Shown here: positions 34,427 to 44,533 of the stretch, one piece after another
Layout of the letters: every line of letters starts with the position of its first letter
Position numbering within the stretch: position 1 is the first letter of the stretch
Assembly (NCBI RefSeq): GCF_014643175.1
Contig: NZ_BMJH01000004.1
Span: 124,001-188,000 of the forward strand
DNA: 64,000 bases
From: Hoyosella rhizosphaerae
GTDB lineage: Bacteria; Actinomycetota; Actinomycetes; Mycobacteriales; Mycobacteriaceae
Reading direction: 5' to 3'
Made by a program: the position numbers and the translations under genes
The notes under the pieces: model-generated
Databases searched by the model: none
Told to the model about the DNA's origin: nothing
What the model saw: only the letters and a program-made list of their open reading frames with translations

Positions 34427-35349
34427 CCGCGACAGCACCATCGGCGATGTACTGCCGGGGCGAACTACGGATTCACCACAGTCCAGAAACGATTGCCCGT
34501 ATTTCCAAGGCCCTACGCCACACAGGCCGCCAGGTCGTGCTCGTTCCAACCATGGGCGCCCTGCACGCGGGCCATATTGAACTTGTTCGCCACGCCAAGC
34601 GGACACCAAACTCCGTGGTCATCGTGTCCATCTTTGTGAACCCATTGCAGTTCGGCGCAAATGAGGACCTAGACAAGTACCCACGTACCTTGGACGCAGA
34701 CGTGGAGATGCTAAGAGACGAAGGCGTCGAACTTGTTTTCGCGCCAACCGTCACCGATATGTACCCAGAGCAGCGTCGGACCACAGTCCACCCCGGGCCC
34801 CTCGGCGACGTACTTGAAGGGCAAAGCCGTCCAGGACACTTTGCAGGCATGCTCACCGTCGTCGCAAAGCTGCTGCTTATCTGCAAACCCAGCGTGGCGT
34901 TCTTCGGCGAGAAGGACTACCAGCAATTAACGCTGATTCGCGAAATGGTGCGAGACCTCAACATGGAAGTCCGGATTGTGGGTGTACCCACAGTGCGTGA
35001 GCCCGATGGTCTTGCCCTGAGTTCACGCAACACGTTTCTGAGTGACGAAGAACGACAGTGTGCGACTGTCCTCTCTGCCGCACTTGTGGCTGGGGCGCAT
35101 GCGGGGCACAGCGGAGCGGAAGCGGTTCTTTCGGCCGCACAGAAAGTGCTCGCTGCTACCCCCATGGTGGAGGTCGACTATCTCGAACTCCGAAGCTCTG
35201 ACTTAACGCAACTACCACCCGATGGGGGACCGGCCCGGTTGCTTATTGCAGCGAAGCTGGGAACAACTCGACTCATCGACAATGTAGGGCTCGTCGTGTC
35301 ACCGACTTTCGCTCATTCATCCACGACATCGGCACCAGTCCACAGCTGA
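34423..35349 (+). CDS. panC: Pantothenate synthetase
   Basis: Condenses pantoate with beta-alanine using ATP. The HIGH-like motif is HAGH in [15 protein letters not shown], the KMSKS-like SSRN is in [13 protein letters not shown], and the substrate stretch [15 protein letters not shown] is conserved. At 308 residues it has the length of the mycobacterial enzyme. Its start overlaps the DUF2520 gene, and panD, whose product supplies beta-alanine, follows 12 bp after its stop. Confidence 0.97.
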   Translation: MTATAPSAMYCRGELRIHHSPETIARISKALRHTGRQVVLVPTMGALHAGHIELVRHAKRTPNSVVIVSIFVNPLQFGANEDLDKYPRTLDADVEMLRDEGVELVFAPTVTDMYPEQRRTTVHPGPLGDVLEGQSRPGHFAGMLTVVAKLLLICKPSVAFFGEKDYQQLTLIREMVRDLNMEVRIVGVPTVREPDGLALSSRNTFLSDEERQCATVLSAALVAGAHAGHSGAEAVLSAAQKVLAATPMVEVDYLELRSSDLTQLPPDGGPARLLIAAKLGTTRLIDNVGLVVSPTFAHSSTTSAPVHS

Positions 35350-35361
35350 ACGGAGAAAAAT

Positions 35362-35799
35362 ATGTACCGCACGATGCTTAAATCGAAAATCCACCGCGCA
35401 ACCGTCACCCAAGCCGACCTGCACTACGTTGGCTCAGTAACCGTTGACTCGGACCTACTCGACGCCGCTGATCTCCTGGAGGGCGAAAAAGTCACGATCG
35501 TCGATATCAATAACGGTGCGCGGCTTGAAACTTATGTCATCGCTGGTGAGCGTGGCACTGGTGTCATCGGCATTAATGGCGCTGCGGCGCACCTCGTCCA
35601 CCCCGGCGACCTGGTGATTCTCATTGCGTACGGTGTCATGACCGATGCTGAAGCTCGCGAGTACCAGCCACGCGTGGTGTTTGTCGACGACTCGAACTCA
35701 CAAATCGAAATCGGCGACGACCCTGCTCACGCGCCTGCAGGTTCTGGGTTGAAGTCACCGCGCAAACCAGCTGATCCAGCTGTTCCGAACGTGGCCTGA
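35362..35799 (+). CDS. panD: Aspartate 1-decarboxylase (pyruvoyl-dependent)
   Basis: Makes beta-alanine from aspartate. The proenzyme cuts itself between Gly24 and Ser25 (YVGSVTVD) to form the pyruvoyl group. The conserved [12 protein letters not shown] and [21 protein letters not shown] are present. The C-terminal tail after residue 115 is longer than in E. coli, as in mycobacteria, where it is the site of pyrazinamide-linked degradation. GGAG lies 8 nt before the ATG. coaX starts 2 bp after its stop. Confidence 0.97.
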   Translation: MYRTMLKSKIHRATVTQADLHYVGSVTVDSDLLDAADLLEGEKVTIVDINNGARLETYVIAGERGTGVIGINGAAAHLVHPGDLVILIAYGVMTDAEAREYQPRVVFVDDSNSQIEIGDDPAHAPAGSGLKSPRKPADPAVPNVA

Positions 35800-35801
35800 T
35801 C

Positions 35802-36653
35802 GTGCTTCTCGCCATCGATGTCGGAAACTCAAACATAGTTCTCGGTCTATTCGACGGAACTGGTGACAACGCACAAATCGTCGCTGACTGGCGCGTGCGG
35901 ACAGATCCGCAATCCACAGCTGATGAACTTGCGCTGACGGTACGTGGGCTTCTCGGGCCGCTTGCAGGGCGGATAACCGGCATTTCAGGGCTATCGACCG
36001 TGCCATCGGTGCTGAGGCAATTGCGCATTATGGTCGAAAGGTATTGGCCAGAAATTCCGCACATTTTGGTTGAACCCGGTGTGAAAACGGGAGTTCCGCT
36101 TCATGTCGACAACCCGAAAGAAGTGGGCACAGACCGCGTAGTTAACGCACTTGCGGCGCACCGGCTTTACGGAACTGCGGGGCTCGTCGTTGATTTCGGT
36201 ACCTCGACCAGCGTTGACGCAATCTCGGAACGCGGTGAGTTCCTCGGCGGCGCCATAGCGCCAGGCATTGAGATTTCAGTCGACGCACTAGCTGGGAGTG
36301 CTGCAGCTCTACGCAAGGTAGAGATGGTGCGGCCCCGATCCGTCGTCGGAAAGAACACCGTCGAGTGCCTTCAGTCCGGATTCGTCTACGGATTCGCTGG
36401 GCAAGTAGACGGAATTATTCGCCGCATTCGTAAAGAACTTAATTTCACGGACGCAAACAGTTTTGTCATTGCCACTGGTGGGCTCGCGACACTGGTGATC
36501 GACGAATGCGACACCGTGATGACCCACCATCCCCACCTGACCATAAGTGGCTTGCGGATGGTATTCGAACGTAACCAGGCGTCATCGCGCCGCACACAAC
36601 GCGGGAGTTATCCCTCGCGCGTCCCTATCGGTGGCGCTCGCAGTATCAGTTAG
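35802..36653 (+). CDS. coaX: Type III pantothenate kinase
   Basis: Phosphorylates pantothenate, the first step to coenzyme A. The phosphate-binding loop is DVGNSNIVLGLFDG at the start, the GTDRVVNALAAH and VDFGTSTSVDAISERGEFLGG segments are conserved, and the C-terminal IATGGLATLVI closes the fold. GTG 35802 follows the panD stop. Together DUF2520-panC-panD-coaX make one pantothenate-to-CoA operon. The following 188 bp up to the next gene contain no clear terminator. Confidence 0.96.
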   Translation: MLLAIDVGNSNIVLGLFDGTGDNAQIVADWRVRTDPQSTADELALTVRGLLGPLAGRITGISGLSTVPSVLRQLRIMVERYWPEIPHILVEPGVKTGVPLHVDNPKEVGTDRVVNALAAHRLYGTAGLVVDFGTSTSVDAISERGEFLGGAIAPGIEISVDALAGSAAALRKVEMVRPRSVVGKNTVECLQSGFVYGFAGQVDGIIRRIRKELNFTDANSFVIATGGLATLVIDECDTVMTHHPHLTISGLRMVFERNQASSRRTQRGSYPSRVPIGGARSIS

Positions 36654-36841
36654 TGCCGTAACTGAAATTTATGGCCGCCGACACAAATGATTCCGCTTCT
36701 CGGACTGGTGTGGCACACTAATGGCATGTTCTTCGTACACGCACTCGCACCCGCTTCACGGCGTGCAGCGTGTTGTCTTCAGAAGTGTTGTCAGCGCTAA
36801 CTTTCCACGCGCCCACTTTTGTTGACCTAACCGGAGAAAAA

Positions 36842-37696
36842 ATGTCTACCCCTTTGGCTGTTCAGGCCACCAATGCGTCGTCACGTGTGGATTCCTTCTC
36901 GCACGATCTGTCCATAACAAAGCTGACGAAACTCCTAGCCCTCGCCGATGAGTACGCCGACGCTGTCCTCGACGGCGATGCACGCTACTTTCGGGAAGAA
37001 CTAAACGCGCACCATCGCCGCTGGTTGCTCCATGCAGACGACGAAGCCGAAGTGTGGTTGGTGCAATGGCACAATGCGGCCCCGACCTACAGGCAGGCCG
37101 CCTTGCCTGCGGAGGCAATCACATTATTGTCTGGCGCTCTGAGCTTTGAACGCTGGAACCGTGGCGGTCAATTGCAGCGTGAGCTTTCCCCCGGTGCTCA
37201 GGTTTCGTTTGCAGCAGGAAGCATGCGGGCATTTAAGGCTGGCGAGAGTTCGGAGTCGACCTTTGCGGTGCACAGCGTCGCCGTTGGCGGGGCACCCGCA
37301 CAGGACGCACACGCTGACGTAATCCACCCGGTTGATGTTCCGCAGGCCGTGCGCCGGGGAGCCCGTGTGGTGGATGTACGGTCGCAAGAAGAGCGAACAT
37401 CTCAAGGACCGCTGCTCGGAGCCATCGCTATAGATGCGGACCTCGCCATTCACCGCTTGGATCCGGCAAGTGCGCTGAGGCTCAGGAGCGTAGCGAGCAC
37501 CGACGTTGAATGGATCATTGTGAGTTCAGATGGTGCTGTGGCTGCTGAAATCGTTCGCGAATTGCGGCAGCGAGGGCTGGTGTATTCCCGCTCAATGGCA
37601 GGCGGGTTCGCGGCGTTGGCTGAAAATTTAGTGTTCGACGTCATTATCGGCGGCATCCACAATCATCGTGATGCAGCAGTAATGGCCGCTCATTAA
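36842..37696 (+). CDS. Cupin (cysteine-dioxygenase-like) plus rhodanese-like fusion, both active sites lost
   Basis: A 284-residue two-domain protein. Residues 40-148 follow the fold of actinobacterial cysteine dioxygenases (EVWLVQWHNAAPTYRQAALP, then ITLLSGALSFERW and a second cupin half). The iron-binding HDH triad is replaced by Arg-Gln-Ala near 84-86, and the third ligand by Arg129. Residues 160-270 look like a rhodanese domain (RRGARVVDVRSQEERTSQGP), but the catalytic Cys position reads Ser-Ser-Asp-Gly at 228-231. It is thus probably a pseudoenzyme or binding protein. ATG 36842 follows GGAGAA; an in-frame upstream extension has no support. It lies between coaX and lysS. Confidence 0.7.
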   Translation: MSTPLAVQATNASSRVDSFSHDLSITKLTKLLALADEYADAVLDGDARYFREELNAHHRRWLLHADDEAEVWLVQWHNAAPTYRQAALPAEAITLLSGALSFERWNRGGQLQRELSPGAQVSFAAGSMRAFKAGESSESTFAVHSVAVGGAPAQDAHADVIHPVDVPQAVRRGARVVDVRSQEERTSQGPLLGAIAIDADLAIHRLDPASALRLRSVASTDVEWIIVSSDGAVAAEIVRELRQRGLVYSRSMAGGFAALAENLVFDVIIGGIHNHRDAAVMAAH

Positions 37697-37751
37697 GTGA
37701 GTTCGCATTGTGCCTTTAGCGCTCGATGCGGAATGTTCGCGCCTTAGCCAC

Positions 37752-37757
37752 TATCCT
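37752..37757 (+). promoter_or_regulatory. -10 box of a probably leaderless lysS transcript
   Basis: TATCCT is followed by 8 nt and then the lysS GTG at 37766. No ribosome binding site occurs between them. This is the spacing expected if transcription starts at the start codon. Confidence 0.45.
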
Positions 37758-37765
37758 GAACTCTC

Positions 37766-39364
37766 GTGAGTGCTGCCCGAGAATCCGAGAACCTGTCGTC
37801 GGCGCAAAACGCGACCGAATCTACTACTCCCACTTCCGCTGGACCTGTGTCCGACGTGAAAACTCCTGCTGCTGCTGATGAATTTGAGCAGCTGCGGATC
37901 CGGAGAGAGAAGCGTGACCGTCTCCTTGGCTCAGGTCGAGAGGCATACCCAGTATCTGTGGAGCGCACTCATACGCTGAGTGAAATCAGGGAAAAGTACG
38001 CATCCCTTGAAGCAGGGGCGTCCACAGGTGAGGTGGCTGCCATTGTCGGACGTGTCATGTTCATCCGTAATACGGGCAAGCTGTGTTTTGCCGTTCTGCA
38101 AGAGGGCGACGGAACACAGTTGCAGGCAATGCTAAGCCTTGCTGTAGTCGGTGACGAGGCGCTCGCATCTTGGAAATCTGATGTCGACCTTGGTGACATC
38201 GTGTCGCTACGCGGAGAGATCATTAGTTCACGCCGAGGCGAGTTGAGTGTGATGGCTGATCGCTGGGAGATGGCGTCTAAAGCGCTACGACCCCTTCCAG
38301 TGACTTTTAAAGAACTAAATGAAGAATCGCGCATCCGTCAGCGGTACGTGGACTTGATTGTGCGACCAGAAGCTCGTGACATGGCTCGCAAACGTGTGGC
38401 GGTGGTTCGTGAGTTGCGAAACGCGCTTGAGCGTCGCAATTTCCTTGAGGTTGAGACACCTATGCTGCAAACATTGCACGGTGGCGCAGCAGCTCGCCCA
38501 TTCGTAACGCATTCGAACTCGCTGGACATGGACCTCTACCTCCGCATCGCGCCGGAACTTTTCCTGAAGCGTTGTGTTGTTGGTGGTATTGATCGGGTGT
38601 TTGAGATCAACAGGAACTTCCGTAATGAGGGATCAGATTCTTCCCATTCGCCGGAGTTTGCAATGTTGGAGACATATGAGGCATTTGGAACGTATGACGA
38701 TTCTGCCCGTATGATCCGGGAAGTTGTTCAAGAAGTAGCCGACGCCGCTTTCGGTACGCGTCAGATTATTCTGGCTGATGGCTCCACTTACGATATTGAT
38801 GGTGAGTGGCAAACGATGGAAATGTACCCCTCATTATCCGAAAAATTGGGTGAAGAGGTGACGCCGGTTACTTCTGTCGAACAGTTGCGAGCAATCGCGG
38901 CTCGTGTTGGGTTCGAAATCCCAGAAGGTAAAGGGTATGGCCACGGCAAGTTGGTCGAGGAAATATGGGAGCACCTGATTGGTGACCACTTGCACGCCCC
39001 CACATTTGTTCGGAATTTTCCGGTCGAGACGTCGCCGTTGACAAGGCAGCATAGGACCCAGGCCGGAGTGACCGAAAAATGGGACCTCTACGTGCGTGGA
39101 TTCGAGTTGGCCACGGGGTATTCCGAGTTAGTTGATCCAGTAATTCAGCGTGAGCGTTTTGTTGATCAAGCTCGCCTAGCGGCCGCTGGTGATGATGAAG
39201 CGATGGTTCTCGATGAAGATTTCTTGGCCGCAATGGAACACGGCATGCCGCCCACCACTGGTACAGGCATGGGAATCGACCGACTACTAATGGCGTTGAC
39301 TGGACTTGGAATCCGAGAAACAATCCTGTTCCCGATTGTGCGTCCGCTTGGTAAAAAAGGCTAA
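37766..39364 (+). CDS. lysS: Lysyl-tRNA synthetase (class II)
   Basis: Charges tRNA-Lys. The anticodon-binding OB domain (about 80-170) is followed by the class II core: motif 1 around [20 protein letters not shown], motif 2 around [20 protein letters not shown] and motif 3 [15 protein letters not shown]. The first 35 residues are an extra disordered arm. At 532 residues it is slightly longer than the E. coli enzyme. In M. tuberculosis lysS also precedes lsr2 and clpC1. GTG 37766 has no ribosome binding site, consistent with a leaderless mRNA. Confidence 0.97.
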   Translation: MSAARESENLSSAQNATESTTPTSAGPVSDVKTPAAADEFEQLRIRREKRDRLLGSGREAYPVSVERTHTLSEIREKYASLEAGASTGEVAAIVGRVMFIRNTGKLCFAVLQEGDGTQLQAMLSLAVVGDEALASWKSDVDLGDIVSLRGEIISSRRGELSVMADRWEMASKALRPLPVTFKELNEESRIRQRYVDLIVRPEARDMARKRVAVVRELRNALERRNFLEVETPMLQTLHGGAAARPFVTHSNSLDMDLYLRIAPELFLKRCVVGGIDRVFEINRNFRNEGSDSSHSPEFAMLETYEAFGTYDDSARMIREVVQEVADAAFGTRQIILADGSTYDIDGEWQTMEMYPSLSEKLGEEVTPVTSVEQLRAIAARVGFEIPEGKGYGHGKLVEEIWEHLIGDHLHAPTFVRNFPVETSPLTRQHRTQAGVTEKWDLYVRGFELATGYSELVDPVIQRERFVDQARLAAAGDDEAMVLDEDFLAAMEHGMPPTTGTGMGIDRLLMALTGLGIRETILFPIVRPLGKKG

Positions 39365-39379
39365 TTCACTCTATGATCG

Positions 39380-39401
39380 GATTTGACGCCAAATCTTTTT
39401 T
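39380..39401 (+). terminator. Terminator of lysS
   Basis: GATTTG-acgc-CAAATC at 39380-39395 is a perfect hairpin followed directly by six T residues. It starts 16 bp after the lysS stop codon. The stem is short but the T run is strong. Confidence 0.65.
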
Positions 39402-39484
39402 GTTCGCGAATCAAAACAGATTTAACGGTGCGTAGCACGCGCGGCAGCGTTGCGTGCGACAGACGATGAGAGAGGTAATTACTT

Positions 39485-39829
39485 ATGGCGCAAAAGGTGA
39501 CAGTAACCCTGATAGACGACCTCGATCAGGACGCACCAGCGGATGAGACTGTCGAATTTGGGCTTGATGGTGTGACGTATGAGATCGACCTTTCCTCTGA
39601 CAATGCGGCAAAACTGCGTGAACAGATGGAAGTTTGGGTTTCGCATGCACGACGCCTCGCTGGACGTAAAACTCGTCGCGCGGTGGGCTCTTCGCCCAAA
39701 GCTCGCGCTAATCTCGATCGTGAACAAAGTGCAGCTATCCGTGAATGGGCTCGCAAGAACGGGTACAAAGTTTCAGCCCGCGGGCGCATCTCCGCTGAAG
39801 TGACTGAGGCTTATAACAACGCTAACTGA
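39485..39829 (+). CDS. lsr2: Nucleoid-associated silencer Lsr2
   Basis: A DNA-bridging protein that silences AT-rich and foreign genes, the actinobacterial counterpart of H-NS. The N-terminal dimer domain starts [13 protein letters not shown] and includes [16 protein letters not shown]. The C-terminal DNA-binding domain has [22 protein letters not shown], where RGR is the AT-hook that enters the minor groove. Length 114 is usual. GAGAGG lies before the ATG. It is monocistronic, between two terminators. Confidence 0.97.
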   Translation: MAQKVTVTLIDDLDQDAPADETVEFGLDGVTYEIDLSSDNAAKLREQMEVWVSHARRLAGRKTRRAVGSSPKARANLDREQSAAIREWARKNGYKVSARGRISAEVTEAYNNAN

Positions 39830-40385
39830 TGATCTACGGCAGATTTAATTCTGCGTACTCGGTAGCACACGGGCCGATGCTGTTAAGCATCGGCCCGTGT
39901 GCTATTTGTACGTATTGTCAGCTAAAGCTGACGTAAATCATCTTTATTATTAAAACCGTCATTTACTGGATTGCAAGGTGGTGGCAACTTTCGAGCTTGT
40001 AATCGGGGCCGCTGGAATAAATTTTCCCTGAGAGTCGGTTGCTCAGTTGCGGCCTTGTGTTCAAGTGGACGCAACGTGTTCTCTGTAGGCGTAGCGGCAC
40101 CTGGAACGAACTAGGAGACCACTGCGTTATTGCAGTTAGTAAGGGTAAAACACAAGGTTGAGATGGTGTGCGGTTGTAGTTCCGTCAGTTGTAGGGCGCT
40201 CAAACCGTAGCGTTCGATGGATATGAGTCGGTGCCGATCAACGTAGTGCGACGTCGCGGTTCGCTATCAGCTACTAGAGTGGGGATGCGCGGCAAGGACC
40301 GGAGTGCCGGATTCAGCGACGGCATGCGAAGGCGACAGTCATCGCGGCTAGCGTCCGGGCCTAACGAGGAGTGTGAGGGAGAGCG
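39830..40385. other. 556-bp intergenic region between lsr2 and clpC
   Basis: No gene is supported here. The first 75 bp hold the lsr2 terminator. The stretch about 39925-40030 is AT-rich for this genome. CGCTATCAGC at 40262-40271 partly fits the ClgR box known upstream of clp genes in actinobacteria, with two mismatches to the core, and TACTAG next to it could be a -10 box about 110 bp before clpC. The rest has no structure that I can name. Confidence 0.4.
39864..39907 (+). terminator. Strong terminator of lsr2
   Basis: A perfect 17-bp stem: AGCACACGGGCCGATGC at 39864-39880 pairs with GCATCGGCCCGTGTGCT at 39887-39903 around the loop TGTTAA. A short T-rich stretch (ATTTG) follows. Confidence 0.88.
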
Positions 40386-42944
40386 ATGTTCGAGAGGTTT
40401 ACCGATCGCGCACGGCGCGTTGTCGTCCTGGCTCAAGAAGAAGCCAGGATGCTCAACCACAATTACATTGGCACTGAGCACATCCTGCTTGGCCTCATCC
40501 ATGAGGGTGAAGGCGTTGCTGCCAAGTCTCTGGAGTCTCTCGGGATTTCACTCGAGGCCGTTCGCAACCAAGTTGAAGAAATCATTGGCCAAGGGCAACA
40601 GGCCCCCTCTGGTCATATTCCATTCACCCCGCGCGCCAAAAAGGTTCTGGAACTGAGCCTTCGCGAGGCGCTGCAACTGGGGCATAACTACATTGGCACT
40701 GAGCACATCTTGCTGGGTCTTATCCGCGAGGGTGAAGGCGTAGCGGCGCAAGTGCTCGTCAAGCTTGGCGCTGACCTCAACAGGGTGCGCCAGCAAGTCA
40801 TTCAATTGCTGTCGGGCTACCAAGGGAAAGAACCCGCGGAAGCTGGGGTTGGCCGAGGTGAGGCCGGTACGCCGTCAACCTCACTGGTCCTTGACCAGTT
40901 TGGTCGCAACCTGACGCAGGCGGCGATGGAAGGGAAGCTCGATCCGGTCATCGGCCGTCAAAAAGAGATCGAGCGCGTCATGCAGGTGCTCTCACGGCGC
41001 ACCAAGAACAACCCCGTCCTCATCGGTGAGCCCGGTGTGGGTAAAACGGCTGTTGTTGAAGGCCTAGCTCAGTCCATCGTTAATGGTGAGGTTCCTGAGA
41101 CGCTGAAGGACAAGCAGCTTTACACCCTCGACCTCGGGTCTCTCGTGGCGGGCAGTCGTTACCGTGGTGACTTCGAAGAACGCCTGAAAAAGGTGCTCAA
41201 GGAAATCAACACCCGCGGCGACATCATTCTCTTCATCGACGAACTTCACACACTCGTGGGTGCCGGTGCTGCGGAGGGCGCAATTGATGCCGCATCGATC
41301 TTGAAGCCGAAACTCGCTCGAGGTGAGCTTCAGACCATTGGTGCCACCACACTTGACGAGTACCGTAAATACATCGAAAAGGACGCCGCACTCGAGCGTC
41401 GATTCCAGCCGGTCCAGGTTGGCGAGCCTTCGGTGGAACACACCATCGAAATCCTGAAGGGCCTACGGGATCGCTACGAAGCCCACCACCGGGTTTCAAT
41501 CTCGGATGGGGCACTCGTTGCCGCAGCAACCCTGGCCGATCGTTACATCAACGACAGGTTCTTGCCCGACAAGGCAATCGACTTGATCGATGAGGCCGGT
41601 GCGCGGATGCGTATCCGCCGAATGACTGCTCCACCAGACCTTCGCGAATTCGATGAGCGCATCGCGGATGCTCGCCGTGAAAAAGAGTCGGCGATCGATG
41701 CGCAAGATTTCGAGAAGGCCGCAAACCTTCGCGACAAGGAGAAGCAACTTGTCGCGCAGCGTGCCGAGCGTGAAAAGCAGTGGCGTTCAGGTGATCTAGA
41801 TGTCGTTGCTAGCGTCGACGACGAACAGATCGCTGAGGTGCTATCCAACTGGACAGGCATCCCGGTGTTCAAGCTGACGGAGGAAGAAACCTCACGTTTG
41901 CTGCGCATGGAAGACGAACTTCACAAGCGCATCATTGGGCAAGAAGATGCCGTGAAGGCCGTATCCAAGGCTATCCGTCGTACTCGGGCCGGGCTGAAAG
42001 ATCCACGACGCCCATCCGGTTCATTTATCTTCGCTGGGCCATCCGGTGTGGGTAAAACCGAATTGTCCAAGGCGCTCGCGAACTTCCTGTTCGGCGATGA
42101 CGATGCACTCATCCAGATCGACATGGGTGAGTTCCACGACCGGTTCACCGCTTCGCGACTGTTCGGTGCGCCTCCCGGCTACGTCGGCTACGAAGAAGGC
42201 GGCCAACTCACGGAGAAGGTACGCCGCAAGCCGTTCTCGGTTGTGCTCTTCGACGAAATCGAAAAGGCACACCAGGAGATCTACAACACGCTCCTGCAGG
42301 TGCTCGAAGACGGACGCCTCACCGATGGTCAGGGACGAACAGTGGACTTCAAGAACACTGTTCTCATCTTCACCTCCAACCTCGGTACGTCCGACATTTC
42401 GAAGGCCGTCGGGCTGGGCTTCACATCAGGTACGGGTGAAGAATCCAACTACGAGCGGATGAAACTCAAGGTCAACGACGAGCTCAAGAAGCACTTCCGG
42501 CCAGAGTTCCTCAACCGTATCGACGATGTGATTGTCTTCCACCAGTTGACTCAAGATCAGATCATCCAAATGGTCGACCTCATGACGAACCGCGTGGAAA
42601 CGCAGCTTAAGCAAAAGGACATGACTCTCGAAGTCACGGACCAGGCTAAGTCGCTGCTCGCGAAACGTGGCTTCGACCCAGTGCTTGGTGCACGACCGCT
42701 GCGTCGAACCATCCAGCGTGAGATCGAAGATCAACTGTCGGAGAAGATTCTGTTCGGCGAGATCGAAGCTGGACAGGTCATCCTCGTCGATGTTGAAGGC
42801 TGGGACGGCAAGGGCCTCGGAGAAAATGCTCGCTTCACCTTCACGGCGAAGAAGCGCCCCGTGCCTGTAGTCGACACACCAGAACCGGCAGTCGCCACGG
42901 CAGGCGTTGACAGCGCAACCGCAGCTGACGACTCCACCGAGTAG
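40386..42944 (+). CDS. clpC: ATP-dependent Clp protease ATPase subunit ClpC
   Basis: Hexameric AAA+ unfoldase that feeds proteins to ClpP; essential in mycobacteria. Two N-terminal Clp-N repeats ([20 protein letters not shown] and [13 protein letters not shown], repeated near 80-90) are followed by Walker A of the first ring GEPGVGKT at 214-221, a UVR-like helical middle domain near 420-460, and Walker A of the second ring GPSGVGKT at 551-558. The VGF-type ClpP-binding loop region GLGFTSG is near residue 678. The C-terminus is a loose acidic tail. Length 852 matches ClpC1. It is followed by a strong terminator. Confidence 0.98.
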   Translation: MFERFTDRARRVVVLAQEEARMLNHNYIGTEHILLGLIHEGEGVAAKSLESLGISLEAVRNQVEEIIGQGQQAPSGHIPFTPRAKKVLELSLREALQLGHNYIGTEHILLGLIREGEGVAAQVLVKLGADLNRVRQQVIQLLSGYQGKEPAEAGVGRGEAGTPSTSLVLDQFGRNLTQAAMEGKLDPVIGRQKEIERVMQVLSRRTKNNPVLIGEPGVGKTAVVEGLAQSIVNGEVPETLKDKQLYTLDLGSLVAGSRYRGDFEERLKKVLKEINTRGDIILFIDELHTLVGAGAAEGAIDAASILKPKLARGELQTIGATTLDEYRKYIEKDAALERRFQPVQVGEPSVEHTIEILKGLRDRYEAHHRVSISDGALVAAATLADRYINDRFLPDKAIDLIDEAGARMRIRRMTAPPDLREFDERIADARREKESAIDAQDFEKAANLRDKEKQLVAQRAEREKQWRSGDLDVVASVDDEQIAEVLSNWTGIPVFKLTEEETSRLLRMEDELHKRIIGQEDAVKAVSKAIRRTRAGLKDPRRPSGSFIFAGPSGVGKTELSKALANFLFGDDDALIQIDMGEFHDRFTASRLFGAPPGYVGYEEGGQLTEKVRRKPFSVVLFDEIEKAHQEIYNTLLQVLEDGRLTDGQGRTVDFKNTVLIFTSNLGTSDISKAVGLGFTSGTGEESNYERMKLKVNDELKKHFRPEFLNRIDDVIVFHQLTQDQIIQMVDLMTNRVETQLKQKDMTLEVTDQAKSLLAKRGFDPVLGARPLRRTIQREIEDQLSEKILFGEIEAGQVILVDVEGWDGKGLGENARFTFTAKKRPVPVVDTPEPAVATAGVDSATAADDSTE

Positions 42945-42963
42945 GTTCGGCGACAACACAATG

Positions 42964-43000
42964 AGGGGCTGGACACAGAAATTGTGTCCAGCCCCTTTCG
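42964..43000 (+). terminator. Terminator of clpC
   Basis: GGGGCTGGACACA at 42965-42977 pairs perfectly with TGTGTCCAGCCCC at 42983-42995 around GAAAT, followed by TTTCG. It starts 20 bp after the clpC stop and also faces the convergent gene that ends at 43033. Confidence 0.9.
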
Positions 43001-43032
43001 TGTTTCGCGCAGCCGCTAGAAGCGGTCAAGCG

Positions 43033-43935
43033 TCATAAACTGCCCACATAATTTAGGCCGCCAAGAACCTGATCGATGGTTCCCCATAAACCATGAATCC
43101 GATGACGCGCCTCCACCTCTGTTGGCTGGTGTTGTAACGCAAACCCATGTGCCAACGTCAAGCTGTTATAACCGACATCGGCGATGCGAAGCATTGCTGT
43201 AGTACCCACGCCCTCGCCGACTACAGAGTCAACCGCGTCGCCAATAAAGAAACCACTCCACAACGGACCGAGATCCGCCCCATACGCGGAACGAGTGCTG
43301 TCGATGATTGAGTTTCCGTGCAGCGCTATCTGGTCAACGATGCGAAAGAAGTCGAATGCGTGGTGATCCCGAGTTCCGGCCACACTGACCGAATACGCAA
43401 GATCAACTGTGATGTGCGCGTTGTAGCCGGCCATCGCCGCATGTTCGGGGGACTGTGAGCAGTCCGATGCGAGCTCGAAGAATCGCTGCCACTGCGGTTC
43501 CACCGGCGCACCAGTCATTTCCGCATGCAGATTGGCCAGATACCTGGTGAGAAGGTCGAGGCTTAAGCGCGCTGCCCATTCTTGGTCAACGAACTCATGT
43601 TCGTTTCTTTGCATAGGCATCACGGCAGCGTGCTCAACAGCATCTAGACCGACTGAAAAAAGTCCACGGCGGTCCACGTGATCAACAAGAAGCTCAGTGA
43701 CGGCGGTGTGGCGCTCTACTGCGCTTTCAAGCCGCTCAAGTGTCGTCGATCCCGTAATGCCATCTGGGTCCGCGAGCGTGGCAATGCGAGGGTTCAGATC
43801 AGCGGTGATGCACGGGTTCGTAGAGGGGAGGGGTGCGGTTGTGGTCGCCGCCGTCGTACCGCCACTGACAAGCGCCGTCGTCGCGGTTATCACAACAAGC
43901 AGGGCTACACGATCACGCAATCTCGGTAAAAGCAC
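43033..43935 (-). CDS. Exported protein, DUF5995-like
   Basis: A 300-residue protein with an N-terminal hydrophobic export signal (VALLVVITATTALVSG). The core follows the actinobacterial DUF5995 pattern, with AMAGYNAHITVDLAYSVSV, FFRIVDQIALHGNS and LRIADVGYNSLTLAHG. The function of the family is not known. GTG 43935 lies 6 nt after TAGACT (minus strand 43947-43942), which suggests a leaderless transcript; there is no ribosome binding site. It converges on clpC. Confidence 0.68.
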   Translation of the reverse strand: MLLPRLRDRVALLVVITATTALVSGGTTAATTTAPLPSTNPCITADLNPRIATLADPDGITGSTTLERLESAVERHTAVTELLVDHVDRRGLFSVGLDAVEHAAVMPMQRNEHEFVDQEWAARLSLDLLTRYLANLHAEMTGAPVEPQWQRFFELASDCSQSPEHAAMAGYNAHITVDLAYSVSVAGTRDHHAFDFFRIVDQIALHGNSIIDSTRSAYGADLGPLWSGFFIGDAVDSVVGEGVGTTAMLRIADVGYNSLTLAHGFALQHQPTEVEARHRIHGLWGTIDQVLGGLNYVGSL

Positions 43936-44038
43936 TCCGAAAGTCTAAGCGTTCCGCAAAGCGCAAACATACTGAAAACCTGGAACTCCCTTGCGCTCCC
44001 GAGGGATTGCGCGACACTGGTGTATGTGGCCGCGTTTG

Positions 44039-44080
44039 GTGGCCCAGAAATCGTGGCCCAGAAGTCGTGGCCCGAAAATC
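44039..44080 (+). repeat. Three tandem 14-bp repeats before the OsmC-like gene
   Basis: GTGGCCCAGAAATC (44039-44052), GTGGCCCAGAAGTC (44053-44066) and GTGGCCCGAAAATC (44067-44080) are head-to-tail copies with one or two differences. They end directly before the ribosome binding site AGGAAAGGA. They may be a protein or RNA binding array that sets expression of the gene, or a recent slippage product. Confidence 0.85.
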
Positions 44081-44095
44081 TAGGAAAGGAAACAC

Positions 44096-44533
44096 ATGCC
44101 TACTCGTTCCGCTAGGACCGCATGGAATGGCACTCTGCAAGAAGGCGGCGGAACCGTTGAGCTCACCAGTTCCGGTGTGGGCCGTTTTGATGTGTCGTTC
44201 CCGAAAAGGGCGGCTGATGAAGCTGACGGCACCACTAGTCCTGAAGAGTTGATCGCCGCTGCGCATTCATCATGCTTCGCGATGGCTCTGTCGGCGCAGA
44301 TCGCAGAGGCAGGCGGAACCCCGCAGAATCTTGAAGTTCGTGCAGACGTGAGTTTGGGTCCTGACCCCAGCGGTGGATTTCGGATTACAACAAGCAAGAT
44401 CACCGTCCGCGGTGAAGTTGACGGGCTTAGCGCCGCAGCATTTGAAGAAGCCGCAGCCGCAGCGAAGGCCGGGTGCCCAGTGAGCAAGGCGTTGGCTGGC
44501 GTCGAAATCAGCCTTGAGGCGAAGCTTCACTAG
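44096..44533 (+). CDS. OsmC/Ohr-family peroxiredoxin
   Basis: A 145-residue thiol peroxidase that reduces organic hydroperoxides. The two redox cysteines are in AAAHSSCFAMALSAQI (about Cys60) and AKAGCPVSKALAG (about Cys127). The rest follows the OsmC subgroup with SPEELIAAAHSSC. AGGAAAGGA lies 6 nt before the ATG. It is single, preceded by three tandem repeats, and overlaps the convergent LpqF-like gene by 26 bp. Confidence 0.93.
   Translation: MPTRSARTAWNGTLQEGGGTVELTSSGVGRFDVSFPKRAADEADGTTSPEELIAAAHSSCFAMALSAQIAEAGGTPQNLEVRADVSLGPDPSGGFRITTSKITVRGEVDGLSAAAFEEAAAAAKAGCPVSKALAGVEISLEAKLH

Noticed and set aside
40262-40271. ClgR operator before clpC
   Set aside because: Only part of the box matches, with two mismatches in the core; I note it in the intergenic entry but do not claim a site.
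44039-44080. Possible CRISPR array
   Set aside because: The three 14-bp units are directly adjacent without spacers, and no cas gene is in the window.
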